This document shows, piece by piece, positions 52,650 to 63,309 of a stretch of DNA of 64,000 nucleotides (position 1 is the stretch's first letter; the number at the start of each line of letters is the position of its first letter). Both the position numbers and the translations under genes were made by a program. The notes under the pieces were generated by a model, which did no database searches, was not told the DNA's origin, and worked only from the letters and a program-made list of their open reading frames with translations. Source of the stretch: Symbiodinium kawagutii (lineage: Eukaryota; Sar; Dinophyceae; Suessiales; Symbiodiniaceae); assembly GCA_009767595.1 (NCBI GenBank), contig VSDK01027717.1:96803-160802 (forward strand), given 5' to 3'.

Positions 52650-53861
52650 CTAGTGATTCACTGGATCTGGTTGCAGCTTTTCATGCTCCAAATGCACGGT
52701 CGCAAGTGTGACAGATGGATCAGCAGAGCAAACTGCGTCTAACAGCTGCCCATCGGGCAAGACCACACAGCACTGTGGACAGACCGTCAGCTTGCAAGTG
52801 ATTTGCCTGAGAGCATCCACTGCAAGATCAGATGCCCTACTCCTCAAGCACGCCACTTCCTCGCCATCCATACCGATGCACCGAAGAATCATTGCATCTC
52901 CTTCGTGCAGAAAGTCAAGTTGCAAAATGCGCCCTGGCCTCCTTGCCATGACCCTGAAATCGGCTACGTATCGAAGTGTTGGAGACCGACGGCCCAACCA
53001 ATCCATCCAGGACAGCAACGACGGAATGGTACATTGTCCATCCTGATTGTCTCCGCAAGCAACAGCAAAGCCATCACTTCGGAGAAGCACAGTATGAAAA
53101 GCACCTGCAGAAACCTGGGTGTATGTCGCACCATCATCTAAAAGTGGAATGTCACATTGTCCAAAACCGTTCTGTGGGCAAGCAACAGCAAAGCCATCAC
53201 TTTGAAGAAGCACAGTATGATAGCGACCTGCAGAAACCTGCGTGTATGTCACACCATCATCCAAAGGAGGAATATTACATCGTCCGTCAGTGTTGTATCC
53301 GCAGGCAACAGCAGAGCCATCACTTCGGAGAAGCACGGTATGATCCCAGCCTGCAGAAACCTGGGTGTATGTCACACCGTCATTTAAAGGTGGAATGTTG
53401 CATTGTTCAAAATCGTTCCATCCAAACGCAACAGCAGAGCCATCACTTCGGAGAAGCACGGTGTGATGGGCACTTGCAGAAACCTGGATGTATGTAACAC
53501 CTTCGTCCAAGAGTGGAATGTCACATTTTCCGCCACTGTTGCGTCCACACGCAACAACGGAGCCGTTGCTCCTGAGAAGCACAGTATGATCGTCACCTGC
53601 AGAAACCTGAGTGTATGTCACACCATCGTCTAAGGGTGGAATGTTACATTGTCCGAAAAATATATGGTTGCGTCCGCAAGCAACAGCAGAGCCATCACTT
53701 CGGAGAAGCACAGTATGAAAAGCACCTGCAGAAACCTGGGTGTATGTCACACCATCATCTAAAGGTGGAAGGTCACATTGTCCAAAATCATTGTGTCCGC
53801 AAGCAGCAGCAAAGCCATCACTTCGGAGAAGCACGGTATGACGGTCACCTGCAGAAACCAT
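52650..53861 (-). CDS. Seven-repeat RCC1-like propeller with C-terminal ubiquitin-like domain (copy 3)
   Basis: The protein is 403 residues from MVSAGDRHTVLLRSDG. It has exactly seven repeats of about 41 residues with the SAG..HTVLLRSDG core, a WMDWLGRRSP linker and a ubiquitin-like tail (MILRCIGMDGEEVACLRS, DLAVDALRQI, VVLPDGQLLDAVCSADP). The second repeat has a two-residue insertion (GRNHIFFGQC). Compared with copies 1 and 2 the tail lost several residues before CVVLPDG. It is 43 kb from the other copies and has a different 5' flank, so it was dispersed separately from the tandem pair. The frame is intact and intronless. Confidence 0.85.
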   Translation of the reverse strand: MVSAGDRHTVLLRSDGFAAACGHNDFGQCDLPPLDDGVTYTQVSAGAFHTVLLRSDGSAVACGRNHIFFGQCNIPPLDDGVTYTQVSAGDDHTVLLRSNGSVVACGRNSGGKCDIPLLDEGVTYIQVSASAHHTVLLRSDGSAVAFGWNDFEQCNIPPLNDGVTYTQVSAGWDHTVLLRSDGSAVACGYNTDGRCNIPPLDDGVTYTQVSAGRYHTVLLQSDGFAVACPQNGFGQCDIPLLDDGATYTQVSAGAFHTVLLRSDGFAVACGDNQDGQCTIPSLLSWMDWLGRRSPTLRYVADFRVMARRPGRILQLDFLHEGDAMILRCIGMDGEEVACLRSRASDLAVDALRQITCKLTVCPQCCVVLPDGQLLDAVCSADPSVTLATVHLEHEKLQPDPVNH

Positions 53862-53949
53862 TAGGGAGGTCTTTCAAGCCTGCCATGCGGCAGCGTGCTC
53901 AACCGTGGATGAAATTGCCAGCCGGCTTTGCATCGTGACAAGTACTGGT

Positions 53950-56500
53950 TGCATGGGCCGCTTGATCCAAATAAACGATCCACATCAACGCCACTGGTCT
54001 GTTTTTACGACTGGCCGTTTATAGTAACACAGTGTCTTGAAAAGGATAATCAAACGGATCAACGCTAATCGCGTACAAACCTCATAATTCCCATGTATCC
54101 TTAAATTCCCAACAACGACAACCATTGTTCTCCGATCAACGTTCTTTTGCGGAGCACTTATGTCAAATGCCTCTCAGGGCATTCTCTTCTAAAAAAATGC
54201 CCACTGGTTTGCGTCAACTAGAATGACACAAAAATAACATTGCTCACGATCTCTTCATGAGCGGCCTTCGGGCCATGACTCACCATCAATCAATATAAAC
54301 CATTATTGCTGATGAGACTTGTTGAATGAGCGACTCTTAGCGACTCTTGCTATTGCTGGTGACTTGCCATGGATATCAATTTTCACTGCTTACCATATCC
54401 GACATCATGCGGCCCGTGGCTCCTGGTGTTCCCCTTTGCTCATCTCGAGCGGTGCGTAGTGTCAAGAGCCCCACTGTGTCCCCTTAGAATTCCTGGGCAA
54501 CCACTTGGCTTATAGGACAACTTCTACATGTTGCCAGCGCGCCCACTTTCACATTTTGCGAATCAGTTATAGTCAGTTCTGGGATGAAGAGTGGTAGGGT
54601 AAACAAAGTTGATGTTTTAGAGATATACCATGCCAGATTGAATGGCGCTAATGATACCAGTTGATGGCTTTTCATTGAGCAATGATCATCCTCAAGGTGT
54701 ATGTGACCGATAAGGCAACATTTGCTACTGCAGGAATGAGCGTGTTGTGGTCACTATTTGAATCTTGCTCCACTGTGGATATGTGCCATTGAAAGTTTGC
54801 GATTTGGGATCGGCAACCACCATGATATGTCTATAAACGAGATGGTACACGATGACTATGTAAGCGAACTGGGACAGGGATTTACAACAACAATTCAGGA
54901 ATATGCATCTATGGATGGGAATATCATTGCTGTAGGAATGCTAGTGATATTGGGGGCAACCGTATGTTCAGAATGGCGAAATTACCATTTGAATGTTTTG
55001 TGAATACGCACTAAAAAGACCAAGCAGAGTATACGGAGGACACGCGTGCGCAGGGGAACTGATGGATTGATACAGTAAAAACATGACAAAAAAACATGAC
55101 ATGCGTGCGTGCAAATTTGAAAAGTATCTGAAAGCAAAGACATTAGATTCTAGATTTTCTAGGCAACTTTGAAAAGTATCTGATCGTAGAAAATCGCAGT
55201 GATTAGAGAAGCTTAGATGGAAATACTGTAGGTCGCACTACAGAATCATCGTCGGTGGATGCCCAGCTGACACTGTGGCTTGCGACTCCTCTCTGGCAAG
55301 GATACGAGAATCATCAGTGGAATGGTTGACCTACAAATGGTGGATTCACATCAACAAACCACCCCGAGTTTGACTTAGCTGGTGAGTGCTGGTGTATCCG
55401 AGCATTTGGATGGTTTGTTGTTTGGATGGATCCGAAAGATCCAAGAAATGAACATTCTTCAGTGTTCATCCTTTAGAGTCTGAGATGGTTGACCTACCTT
55501 CCTCCGAACATCAAGCCCCGTGGCACCTTCTACATGTATAGATATGTATAGATTTCCCACGAGCACAGGATGCACAGGGTTTTGGGGGGCTAAGCATTGG
55601 AGAACCGTACAAACAACCAAACAATTTCTGGGCTGCATGAATGCTCAGCAGACCAGGCGATGATCTCGTTATGATCACCCATCATTGGTGGTGATTATCC
55701 TGCGCAAGCGCAGAGTGAGACCGAGGCCTCGAGTGGATCCCACTCCAATCCCGATGACATCCTCGTATATTCAATCATTCACCACTGTCAACCACGATTG
55801 ACCACTTACTACTACTCCCCATGTCCGAGAATTCTCATCTGGTTGGTGGATTTTCAACCCCCATAAAACATATGAGGCAACCAACCATTTGTTAACAATA
55901 GGGAAAATCAAGAATGTTTAACCACCAACCAGTTCTAGAGTTTCGAAAGCTCCTCCCTGACAGGTTTGGCGGTGCCAAAGCAAGCGCCAGGTTACTTGCT
56001 CTCCTGGGTGTTGGCGCAGTTGGCCTTCAGCAACGGTCTGAGAGGATCATGACATGATGCCATGCTGCGCACTGATGGCCCTTATCACCCCTGGTAATCA
56101 CCGACGGCATTGGCGTCACATCATGATGCCCGCTTAGCATTGATGCCTGGTCTTGGAAATGCAAGGACTTTTCCTGCCGGGCCTTTCACAACTCCAAGCC
56201 ATCTTCGAAGATTGTCGATGCAGGTCAAGACACAACAGTGCCCTGATGAATATCTTCCAATATCTATAGTAATCATTGGGGTCTTTGCTTTATCGATTCT
56301 CATGTATTGGGCCATGGCCCATCGCAATTGTTGGATTGATTTGGCTAATTAATTCTAACTTTGTTTCAGTATTTGACAAGAACATTGCGAATCAGTTTGA
56401 ATAATGTTACGGCAAGACTGGATGGTTTGCCCGGATGCACAAGACCTGCCGCAAAGTTAGTCTTGTCAACTGTTCAAAACCCTGCGCAGGCCCGTTGTTT
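53950..56500. other. Non-coding stretch
   Basis: Unsupported short ORFs only. A plus-strand island at about 55695-55740 (reading QAQSETEASSGSHSNPDDI) and a minus-strand one at about 54430-54480 (APLEMSKGEHQEPRAA) may be small exons. The dispersed repeat lies at about 55838-55915. Confidence 0.35.
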
Positions 56501-56521
56501 TGAAACTCTGGGAATCAAGAA

Positions 56522-56624
56522 GCCTAAGCCCTAAACCCTAAAACGCAAAAACCCGAAACCAGAAACCCTAAAACCGTAAACCCTAAAACCTAAACCCTAA
56601 AACCTTAAACCCTAAGCCCTAAAT
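56522..56624. repeat. Interstitial telomere-like repeat (CCCTAAA)n, degenerate
   Basis: About fourteen units of CCCTAAA, CCCTAAAA and variants, mixed with CCCGAAACC. The plant/dinoflagellate telomere type is TTTAGGG. The degenerate units suggest an old internal relic. Confidence 0.85.
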
Positions 56625-56639
56625 CACTGCGTATAGCCG

Positions 56640-58250
56640 GTGTTTCTCACTGATTCTTCGAGCAATCTTCAATTGGTAGGAACAGCCGTGGTTTGCCCGG
56701 CACGGCGTCTGTGCGTAATGTTAGACTATGAATTTGAGACTGATCATCAGCAATCTTACATCAATCGCACTTTTTGCCAGCCATGGTACTCTACATGTCA
56801 GAATCAGTACTGTCTTGGCCTAGTGCAGGGACGGAGGCAACTGGTCACTTCCTGCAACCGACTCTTGGAGAATTGGTTATAACCCAATGCCAATCCCGCT
56901 CAATTGTTACCCTCCGGATTCCTCCGGCAGATCAAACTGGAAGTGGAACTTTGCCATAGTTTAAAATGGAATAAAAGGAACCCCTGGGAAACCAGCTATT
57001 GCTATGGCAAATTTTCCATGAGCAGGTAAGGGACTACCAAACGGTAGATTCATTTGCAAGATCTATTGCCACCAGTCCTCACCCATCAGTTGCCTAGCCT
57101 GGCACCAACCGACTTGGGCCTTGTCAGCGGAAGGAAACCAGCAGCTGGATAGGGCAGGAGCGAATAGGAGCGATCAACTGCGCCCCAGCTGTTGGCATGG
57201 GAAAACATGAAGCCGGTAGATGCAAATAACTATGTAACTGTTATGTCAGTTATGTCTAGTCTCTCTCTCCCTATCTCTCTCTTTGGCGCCGTCCTGAGTG
57301 TTCAGCAGAGCTGCAGGGGTGACTTGTCTAGTCTACTATCCTTCATTCTTTGTCCATTTTCGAAGTATCAGCGTGGACTCCCTCCACATTGTGACACAAA
57401 TACGACGTGCGCACGTGAAGTTCTGGATCATGTGAAGCTAGGATTGACAAGCCTCAAGTCACTGCCGCGAAACACCGCAAGATCCACAGGCATAAATTTC
57501 CTTATTTGATGGTAGCAAATCATTGGAGGTGGTGTAACTTAGCAGCCAGATCTCACATTGACTCACAGGATCTTGCCACAATTTCCATTCTTAACCATCA
57601 TTAACCACCAAGATCTATCTTTCAGATTCATTCAGCTGCATCAAGATCAACCATCCAAATGTTTCCAGATCCATCATGAACTGCATCGTTTGCTGACCAC
57701 CTGGACTCAGCCCCTCCCAGCTCCCCATTCTTCGCCTGGGCGATCTGGGCGATCTGGGTGCTGAAGGAGAAGGCGACCTGGCAGGCAGCGTGGATGGCCT
57801 TATGTTTTTTTCAAGGATGTTTTAGAGGTACCACCAGTTATCTATTGTTTTTCATTGGATGCCAATGGGGTAACCCCGAATTGAAGAGCCGACATGATCT
57901 AAGGCAACTGAAAAAACTAGTGCGATGTGGTTTGTAGACTGTTGTATATAGTATGTATAGCTTGTTGCTGACCCCTGCTGACCCTACTGTGCAAAACGTT
58001 TCATGCCGAAGTCATGGCTACACTCATGGCGAAGGGTTGAGTGACTGCCTGTTCAGCAATTCCACCTAGATTGACCTGGTGAAAATCGCGATATCAAGAC
58101 GTAAATCAGCATAAATCAGCATAAAATGACTAATTACACGTTTTCACCAGATTTAACCGCCACTTGGGATTTCAGCAGTTTACACTGAGATGCTGCTAGC
58201 AACATTGGGGCTTCATATTTGCTGTTTGGATTCATTTGGATCGTCCCAGC
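56640..58250. other. Mostly non-coding stretch
   Basis: A GC-rich island at about 57690-57790 is open on both strands (plus LRLGDLGDLGAEGEGDLAGS; minus FSFSTQIAQIAQAKNGELGG). It could be a small exon; the strand is undecided. Nothing else was recognised. Confidence 0.35.
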
Positions 58251-58258
58251 ACTGCGAC

Positions 58259-58304
58259 CTTGATGCGTTCTGCTTGGCCGCCGCCACTTTCGGTGCTTTA
58301 GAAC
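58259..58304 (-). CDS. Small Lys/Ala-rich exon (46 nt)
   Basis: Acceptor GCCGTCAG, donor GTCGCA. With the split Gly it reads GSKAPKVAAAKQNAS, similar in style to the exon at 51334-51413. Confidence 0.35.
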
Positions 58305-59217
58305 CTGACGGCGCATCCAGCAGGGTGACATCCAGCAGGATTCGAGGAGGATGAATTCGACAATGGTAGGCGGTGATGGGAGGGGCAAGTTTGCCATCTC
58401 ATGCACGAAACAACACCGATGTAACAACAACAAGAGGTAGGACAAGTACAAGATAGTACAAGTAGATGTGTCTGGATCTTACTGAGTCGTTGTAAGCCTG
58501 AACCTTGGTTTCACAATTTTTACCTCCCAAGGATCCTGACATGTGCACGGCTGCGGTTACCGAAAAAACGCATCTTCCACCCAATCCTGTTGGGATCTTC
58601 ACCCAGCCCCTTTCAACCAGGAACCCGCCAAGGGCACACGCCATGGTGGCATCCCAATCAGCATCTCGGTAGCACCAGCGAGCACCAGGGTGAATTCACC
58701 AACAACTGCCAGGGGATGCATCATAGCTGGACACTCTGAGCTGCAACCGTGTGAAAACCATGGAACCTTCCCAGCTATCTCGTCGGTAAATGACTGCTAA
58801 AGTGCTACATTTCGGTTGTTACTCCCCACCTGCTCTTTGATCATGCATCATTCGCCATAAAGGTCCATTATCTATCGAAAGATGGCGAGGCCCTAATCCT
58901 CATTCAGGATCATGAAGCATCATTAATTAAACATCCACCGGTTACAAGTCCAAATCGAAATAGCCACCCATTACGATGCTATTCAAAACAAGTTTTATGC
59001 CACCGTTTACATCCCAAGCCGTCCTCCCTAGCGCTGACTCATCATTCGCCCACGTCTGCCTGATGGGTTGGCCTTGGCCTTGGCCAGCGCAGCGTAGCTG
59101 GGAGATACCGAGCGCACGCGAGGCGTTACCTGGAGATGGGTGAGGCTCAAGGAGCTGATGGCGTATGTCCCAGGTACTGTTACACATATTGATCCATACT
59201 GTTGAGCTATTAGTAGG

Positions 59218-59307
59218 TAATGTTGGTTTCTGATTAGTATCTACCTGTTGGTTTCATCTATTTTCATTACTTTAGGGGGTGGTTACACTAATCAGAAACC
59301 AACATTA
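59218..59307. repeat. Perfect 21-bp inverted repeat, 48-nt spacer
   Basis: The 59218-59238 arm (TAATGTTGGTTTCTGATTAG plus T) is exactly complementary to 59287-59307. It could be a tiny inverted-repeat transposon or a hairpin RNA. The GAGCTATTAGTAGGTA word left of it recurs at about 59331-59350. Confidence 0.85.
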
Positions 59308-59349
59308 TTGTAAAAAATATTGTATAGGTATTGAGCTATTAGTAGGTAC

Positions 59350-61620
59350 TGTTGACTGTTGATCCATACAAACATTGATCACAGGTGCTGTTCACCTATT
59401 ACTTGACGATTTCTGATCCATGTTGCTATGCAAGTACTGATGTCCATGTTGCTTAGCTATCAGTGAGGTATGGTTGTTGGATGCGTTGCTTGGTATTCAT
59501 TGGTTGGTGTGATTGATACATATGGATACATTGCTTAACGAAAGCTGGTAAGTGCAATGGCAATAGTGAAGGAATAGCCATGGGTATACCGAGCAATCTG
59601 TCCAATAACCATTGTTAGGTGCAGTTCAGTACAATTGTTGGATACATTGTTTGGTACAATTGGGCCAGTTATTGCACGATTTATGATTGCTATAGCATTT
59701 TTAGGTACAGTCAATTGGGTTTAGTTTGGAATTGATACCGGACATCTAGTCACAATCATAAAATGGCAATAGCAGCAGTAGCTAATTAAGGAATCATAAT
59801 CCATGGTTGGTGATCAGCAATAACTCAAATGATGGTGATGATTGTCATCTATTTGTCATGTATCAATGGCAGCGAGGGCGTGACCAAGCAAGCACGAGTA
59901 GTTGATGGATTGAAGCCATCCTCAAAACATGCAACTCTCAAAAACTCAAAAAAACGCGCTGCAGACCAGCCAAAGATAGCTATCATCATCCCCTTGTCCA
60001 TGATACCCTCTCGCATCTGCCATCATCATTCCCCCTCCTAGTTGCCATCATCGACCGCAATCATCAATCATTAGCCCATGAACCCATTGTGACCAACAGA
60101 GCAGTGATAGCGCATATTTTTTGTGTCATACAGTGTACTGATGCATTGGCTCAAAACAACTACTAGTTCTGATGAGGCAAAACACTTGAGGTGAAAATAT
60201 CTTGTGCAACCCATGAATGCGGAAAAGATGTCGAATGTCCCATTGGTGAAAAACATCCGGTGGCACAAGAACACGGCAAATCAAGGTTGTCACATTTCCA
60301 ATTGCCCAATCATTGAGCGGTCGGTGGCAAGCTGCCCCGTCCAGGAATATCAAAAATGATGCTCGCCAATTGGACCACCATCATCCTCAGGTTGAAAAAA
60401 TGAAATCATTTTGAAACCACCAGACAGCAATCCACCAGCCAAATAAAACATGTCATAGGCATAAGGGTTTACTTATGTTATCAATAATGGTTATAGCTAG
60501 CCATGCAATAATAGGGAAAAAGCAATTTCCAAAGCGTACACCAATCCCGCAACCCCATCCACTGATCGAACAAGAACGGCTCCCATCCGCTCCCACTCAT
60601 CACCTCTTTACTTTTCGCCCTGCGAAGTGCAGGAAGTCACCAGTTGCTTCGGACTCTTACCATTTGACTTCTGGCCAATGATCAACAACAAAGATGGGCA
60701 AATGATGACTATTGCCAGTCAATTGTGGTAAATCACAAGGATGACTATGATGGTTTAATGATGCCTTGATGATTATTGCCAATTAGATATGGTTCATCAC
60801 TATAAAAAATGGTTAACCATGGTCAATTGCTGGTTCATCGGAAACGACCGGCGCTGGCCTTCCTACAACGGCTGGTAAGTCTTCACAGCAGCTGCTGGGT
60901 AGCTGTTGTTTACCTTCGCCATGTCTTCAACGGATCCAAGAAACAAATCTTTGGAATAGTATGCTGGTTGGTGATTTCAAACCCTATGAAAAATATTAGT
61001 CAACCACGCATTGTGAATGATAACTAGGGAAAAAAATGTTATGGAATGGTAGTCATGGCTAAATCATGATGATAATCAGTATGATCATTATCATGATGGA
61101 TAATCCATGGAAACAAATCATGATTATTGTTAGCATGGAACGGTAGTCATGGCTTAATCATGATGATAATCTGTTGATCTATGAACCAGCATAGTTACGC
61201 ATAGTTGATGTTTTAATGATTGTTTAGTGATGGTCTGGAAACATGTCTTAATTGTATTTAATTGTGATGTCTCCGGTGATGCTCTTGGTCTTGCTACTGA
61301 TCTCAGGTTCAAAACTGCCCATTGCACAACAGCTTTGAATGGTTGTTTTTTTCGCCTTGTTTCATGCCCAGCTGTGCGTCTGGTCCACGGTTTGTTTCCA
61401 AAGTGGCGGCTGTACAATCACAAACAAAGGAGCAGTGGTCCACCCATGAGTGCGCACGATACTGATTGGTTGGCTGTAGGATTCCCATCTGGGACGATGA
61501 CCTTGTTCTCAATAATAAATCTTTAACCTCTTGCGGGAGCAAACAGAATGGCAGCATGGCATGGAATTCTTTTTCGTTTACTTTTTTGATGGCCGCAATA
61601 TCTCACAGTCTGGCTATGGC
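59350..61620. other. Non-coding stretch
   Basis: Contains the dispersed repeat at about 60960-61035 and duplicated CATGGCTAAATCATGATGAT words at about 61055 and 61148. No gene was recognised. Confidence 0.4.
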
Positions 61621-61629
61621 TGCTAAAAC

Positions 61630-63261
61630 CTACTTGCGCCAATTCAAGAGTTGCTCCCTTGTGAGACTCCTGAGGCCAGTCCCCAGCTGCACTTCCACCG
61701 TTTCCTCAGGAGAGAGTATGAGGCCCAGGTTCCTGTAGGCAATTGCGTTGTTGTTGTCCAATTTGATGGGTTGGAGGTACAATTCCTTTTTGTTGAACAC
61801 TGTGGGGCCAGTCTGCAGCTGCACTTGCACTCTCTCACTAGGAGGGAGCACGTCGGCCAGGTTGCAGTAGGCAACTGCCAATTTGTTGTCCAACTTGATG
61901 GCTTCGAGGTACAACTCCTTGTCATTGAAGGTCCTAAGGTCAGTCTGCAGCTGCACCTGAACTGTCTCCCCAGGAGAGAGCCTGTTGCCCAGGTTGTTGT
62001 AGGCAAGCGCGTCGGTGTTGTCTAATTTGATAGTTTCAAGGTACAACTCCTTTTTGTTAAACGTTCTGGAGCCGGTCTGCAGCTGCACGTCCACCGTTTC
62101 CTCAGGAGAGAGTATGAGGCCCAGCTTCCTGTAGGCAATGGCGTTGTTGTTGTCCAATTTGATGGTTTGGAGGTACAATTCCTTTTTGTTGAACACTGTG
62201 GGGCCAGTCTGCAGCTGCACTTGCACTCTCTCACCAGGAGGGAGCACGTCGGCCAGGTTGTTGTAAGCAACTGCCAATTTGTTGTCCAACTTGATGGCTT
62301 CAAGGTACAACTTTTTGTCGTTGAACGTCCTAAGGTCAGTCTGCAGCTGCACCTGAACTGTCTCCCCAGGAGAGAGCCTGTTGCCCAGGTTGTTGTAAGC
62401 ATGACTGTCTGCGGGCTTCACTTCGATTACCTTCACCAAGAGCTTTTTTCGGATTTCTTGGTAATCTTGGATGCCGTACTTGGCCAAATCCTGGACCAAC
62501 TGGTCGGTCTCGAGACGCTTCTCCAAGATCTCCACGATCTCAGCGGATGATTGCTGCGCATCTTTCACTCCGAGATTTTCGGCACGAGCCTGCTTGTAGA
62601 TCGACACTAGCCAAACATCGCGCCAGTCAGGCTGTCTCTCGTCAAAGCAATTGCGGCCTTTCAGCCTCTTTCTACCGTTCGGCATCAAAGGGCCATCAGT
62701 GACCTCTTCCATTACATTCTTTGACACCTGCTCATCGACAATCAGTGGGATACAACAGTCTGCTTTGCCATTGTACTGGCCTTTGACGTAGTCTCCAATC
62801 GCACCATTGAGGGCAGCATTGAAAGGAACATCCGGCTCTGGCAATTCCACACCTTTTTTCTCCCTAAAGTTGTCAGCGGTAGGGTAATAATTGTTGACTA
62901 GAACCTCTGCTCTCGAGTTCCACTGGTGCGGCGCCTTCATTGTCGCGTAAATACCCAAACCAAAGTAGCTATCTTTGCGGTTTTCATCCAGTGGGGCCAA
63001 GAGCTTTGGATTTTCGAGGCTTGTGATCTTTCCGAAGGCATCCTCAGGAGTGTAGTGAAAAAGGACCCGATCTCCTTCACGCAAACCTTGATGTCCAGCA
63101 TGTTCTCTGACATCAATGGCGCATGCCCACATCTTGATGCCGGTGGCTTCGTGCTGGATGGTCAGGGCATCTATGTAGGTGTAGCCCCGAGCGTTCAGCC
63201 TGCCTCCTTCGAAGTAATCGTTGCTGCCAAAGAAGGTCTCTGGTGACTCCGCGTTTTCCAT
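61630..63261 (-). CDS. HYD1-like ADP-ribosyltransferase domain plus six long TPR-like repeats (paralog)
   Basis: From ATG 63261 (MENAESPETFFGSNDYF) the protein is 543 residues; an in-frame TTG 13 codons upstream is possible. The N-terminal ~285 residues are very close to the paralog at 42263-44161, including VLFHYTPEDAF and DSYFGLGIYATMKAPHQW. It has six 44-residue TPR-like repeats where the paralog has eight. Repeats 1-3 (NLGNRL, NLADVL, KLGLIL) recur as repeats 4-6 (NLGNRL, NLADVL, NLGLIL), so the array grew by duplicating a three-repeat block of about 396 nt. Both proteins end LTREQLLNWR / LTKEQLLNWR. The function is inferred as for the paralog. Confidence 0.75.
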   Translation of the reverse strand: MENAESPETFFGSNDYFEGGRLNARGYTYIDALTIQHEATGIKMWACAIDVREHAGHQGLREGDRVLFHYTPEDAFGKITSLENPKLLAPLDENRKDSYFGLGIYATMKAPHQWNSRAEVLVNNYYPTADNFREKKGVELPEPDVPFNAALNGAIGDYVKGQYNGKADCCIPLIVDEQVSKNVMEEVTDGPLMPNGRKRLKGRNCFDERQPDWRDVWLVSIYKQARAENLGVKDAQQSSAEIVEILEKRLETDQLVQDLAKYGIQDYQEIRKKLLVKVIEVKPADSHAYNNLGNRLSPGETVQVQLQTDLRTFNDKKLYLEAIKLDNKLAVAYNNLADVLPPGERVQVQLQTGPTVFNKKELYLQTIKLDNNNAIAYRKLGLILSPEETVDVQLQTGSRTFNKKELYLETIKLDNTDALAYNNLGNRLSPGETVQVQLQTDLRTFNDKELYLEAIKLDNKLAVAYCNLADVLPPSERVQVQLQTGPTVFNKKELYLQPIKLDNNNAIAYRNLGLILSPEETVEVQLGTGLRSLTREQLLNWRK

Positions 63262-63309
63262 GGCAGCGGAAAGGCACTGCTCTACGAAAAAAAACAACAA
63301 CTGTGCCTC

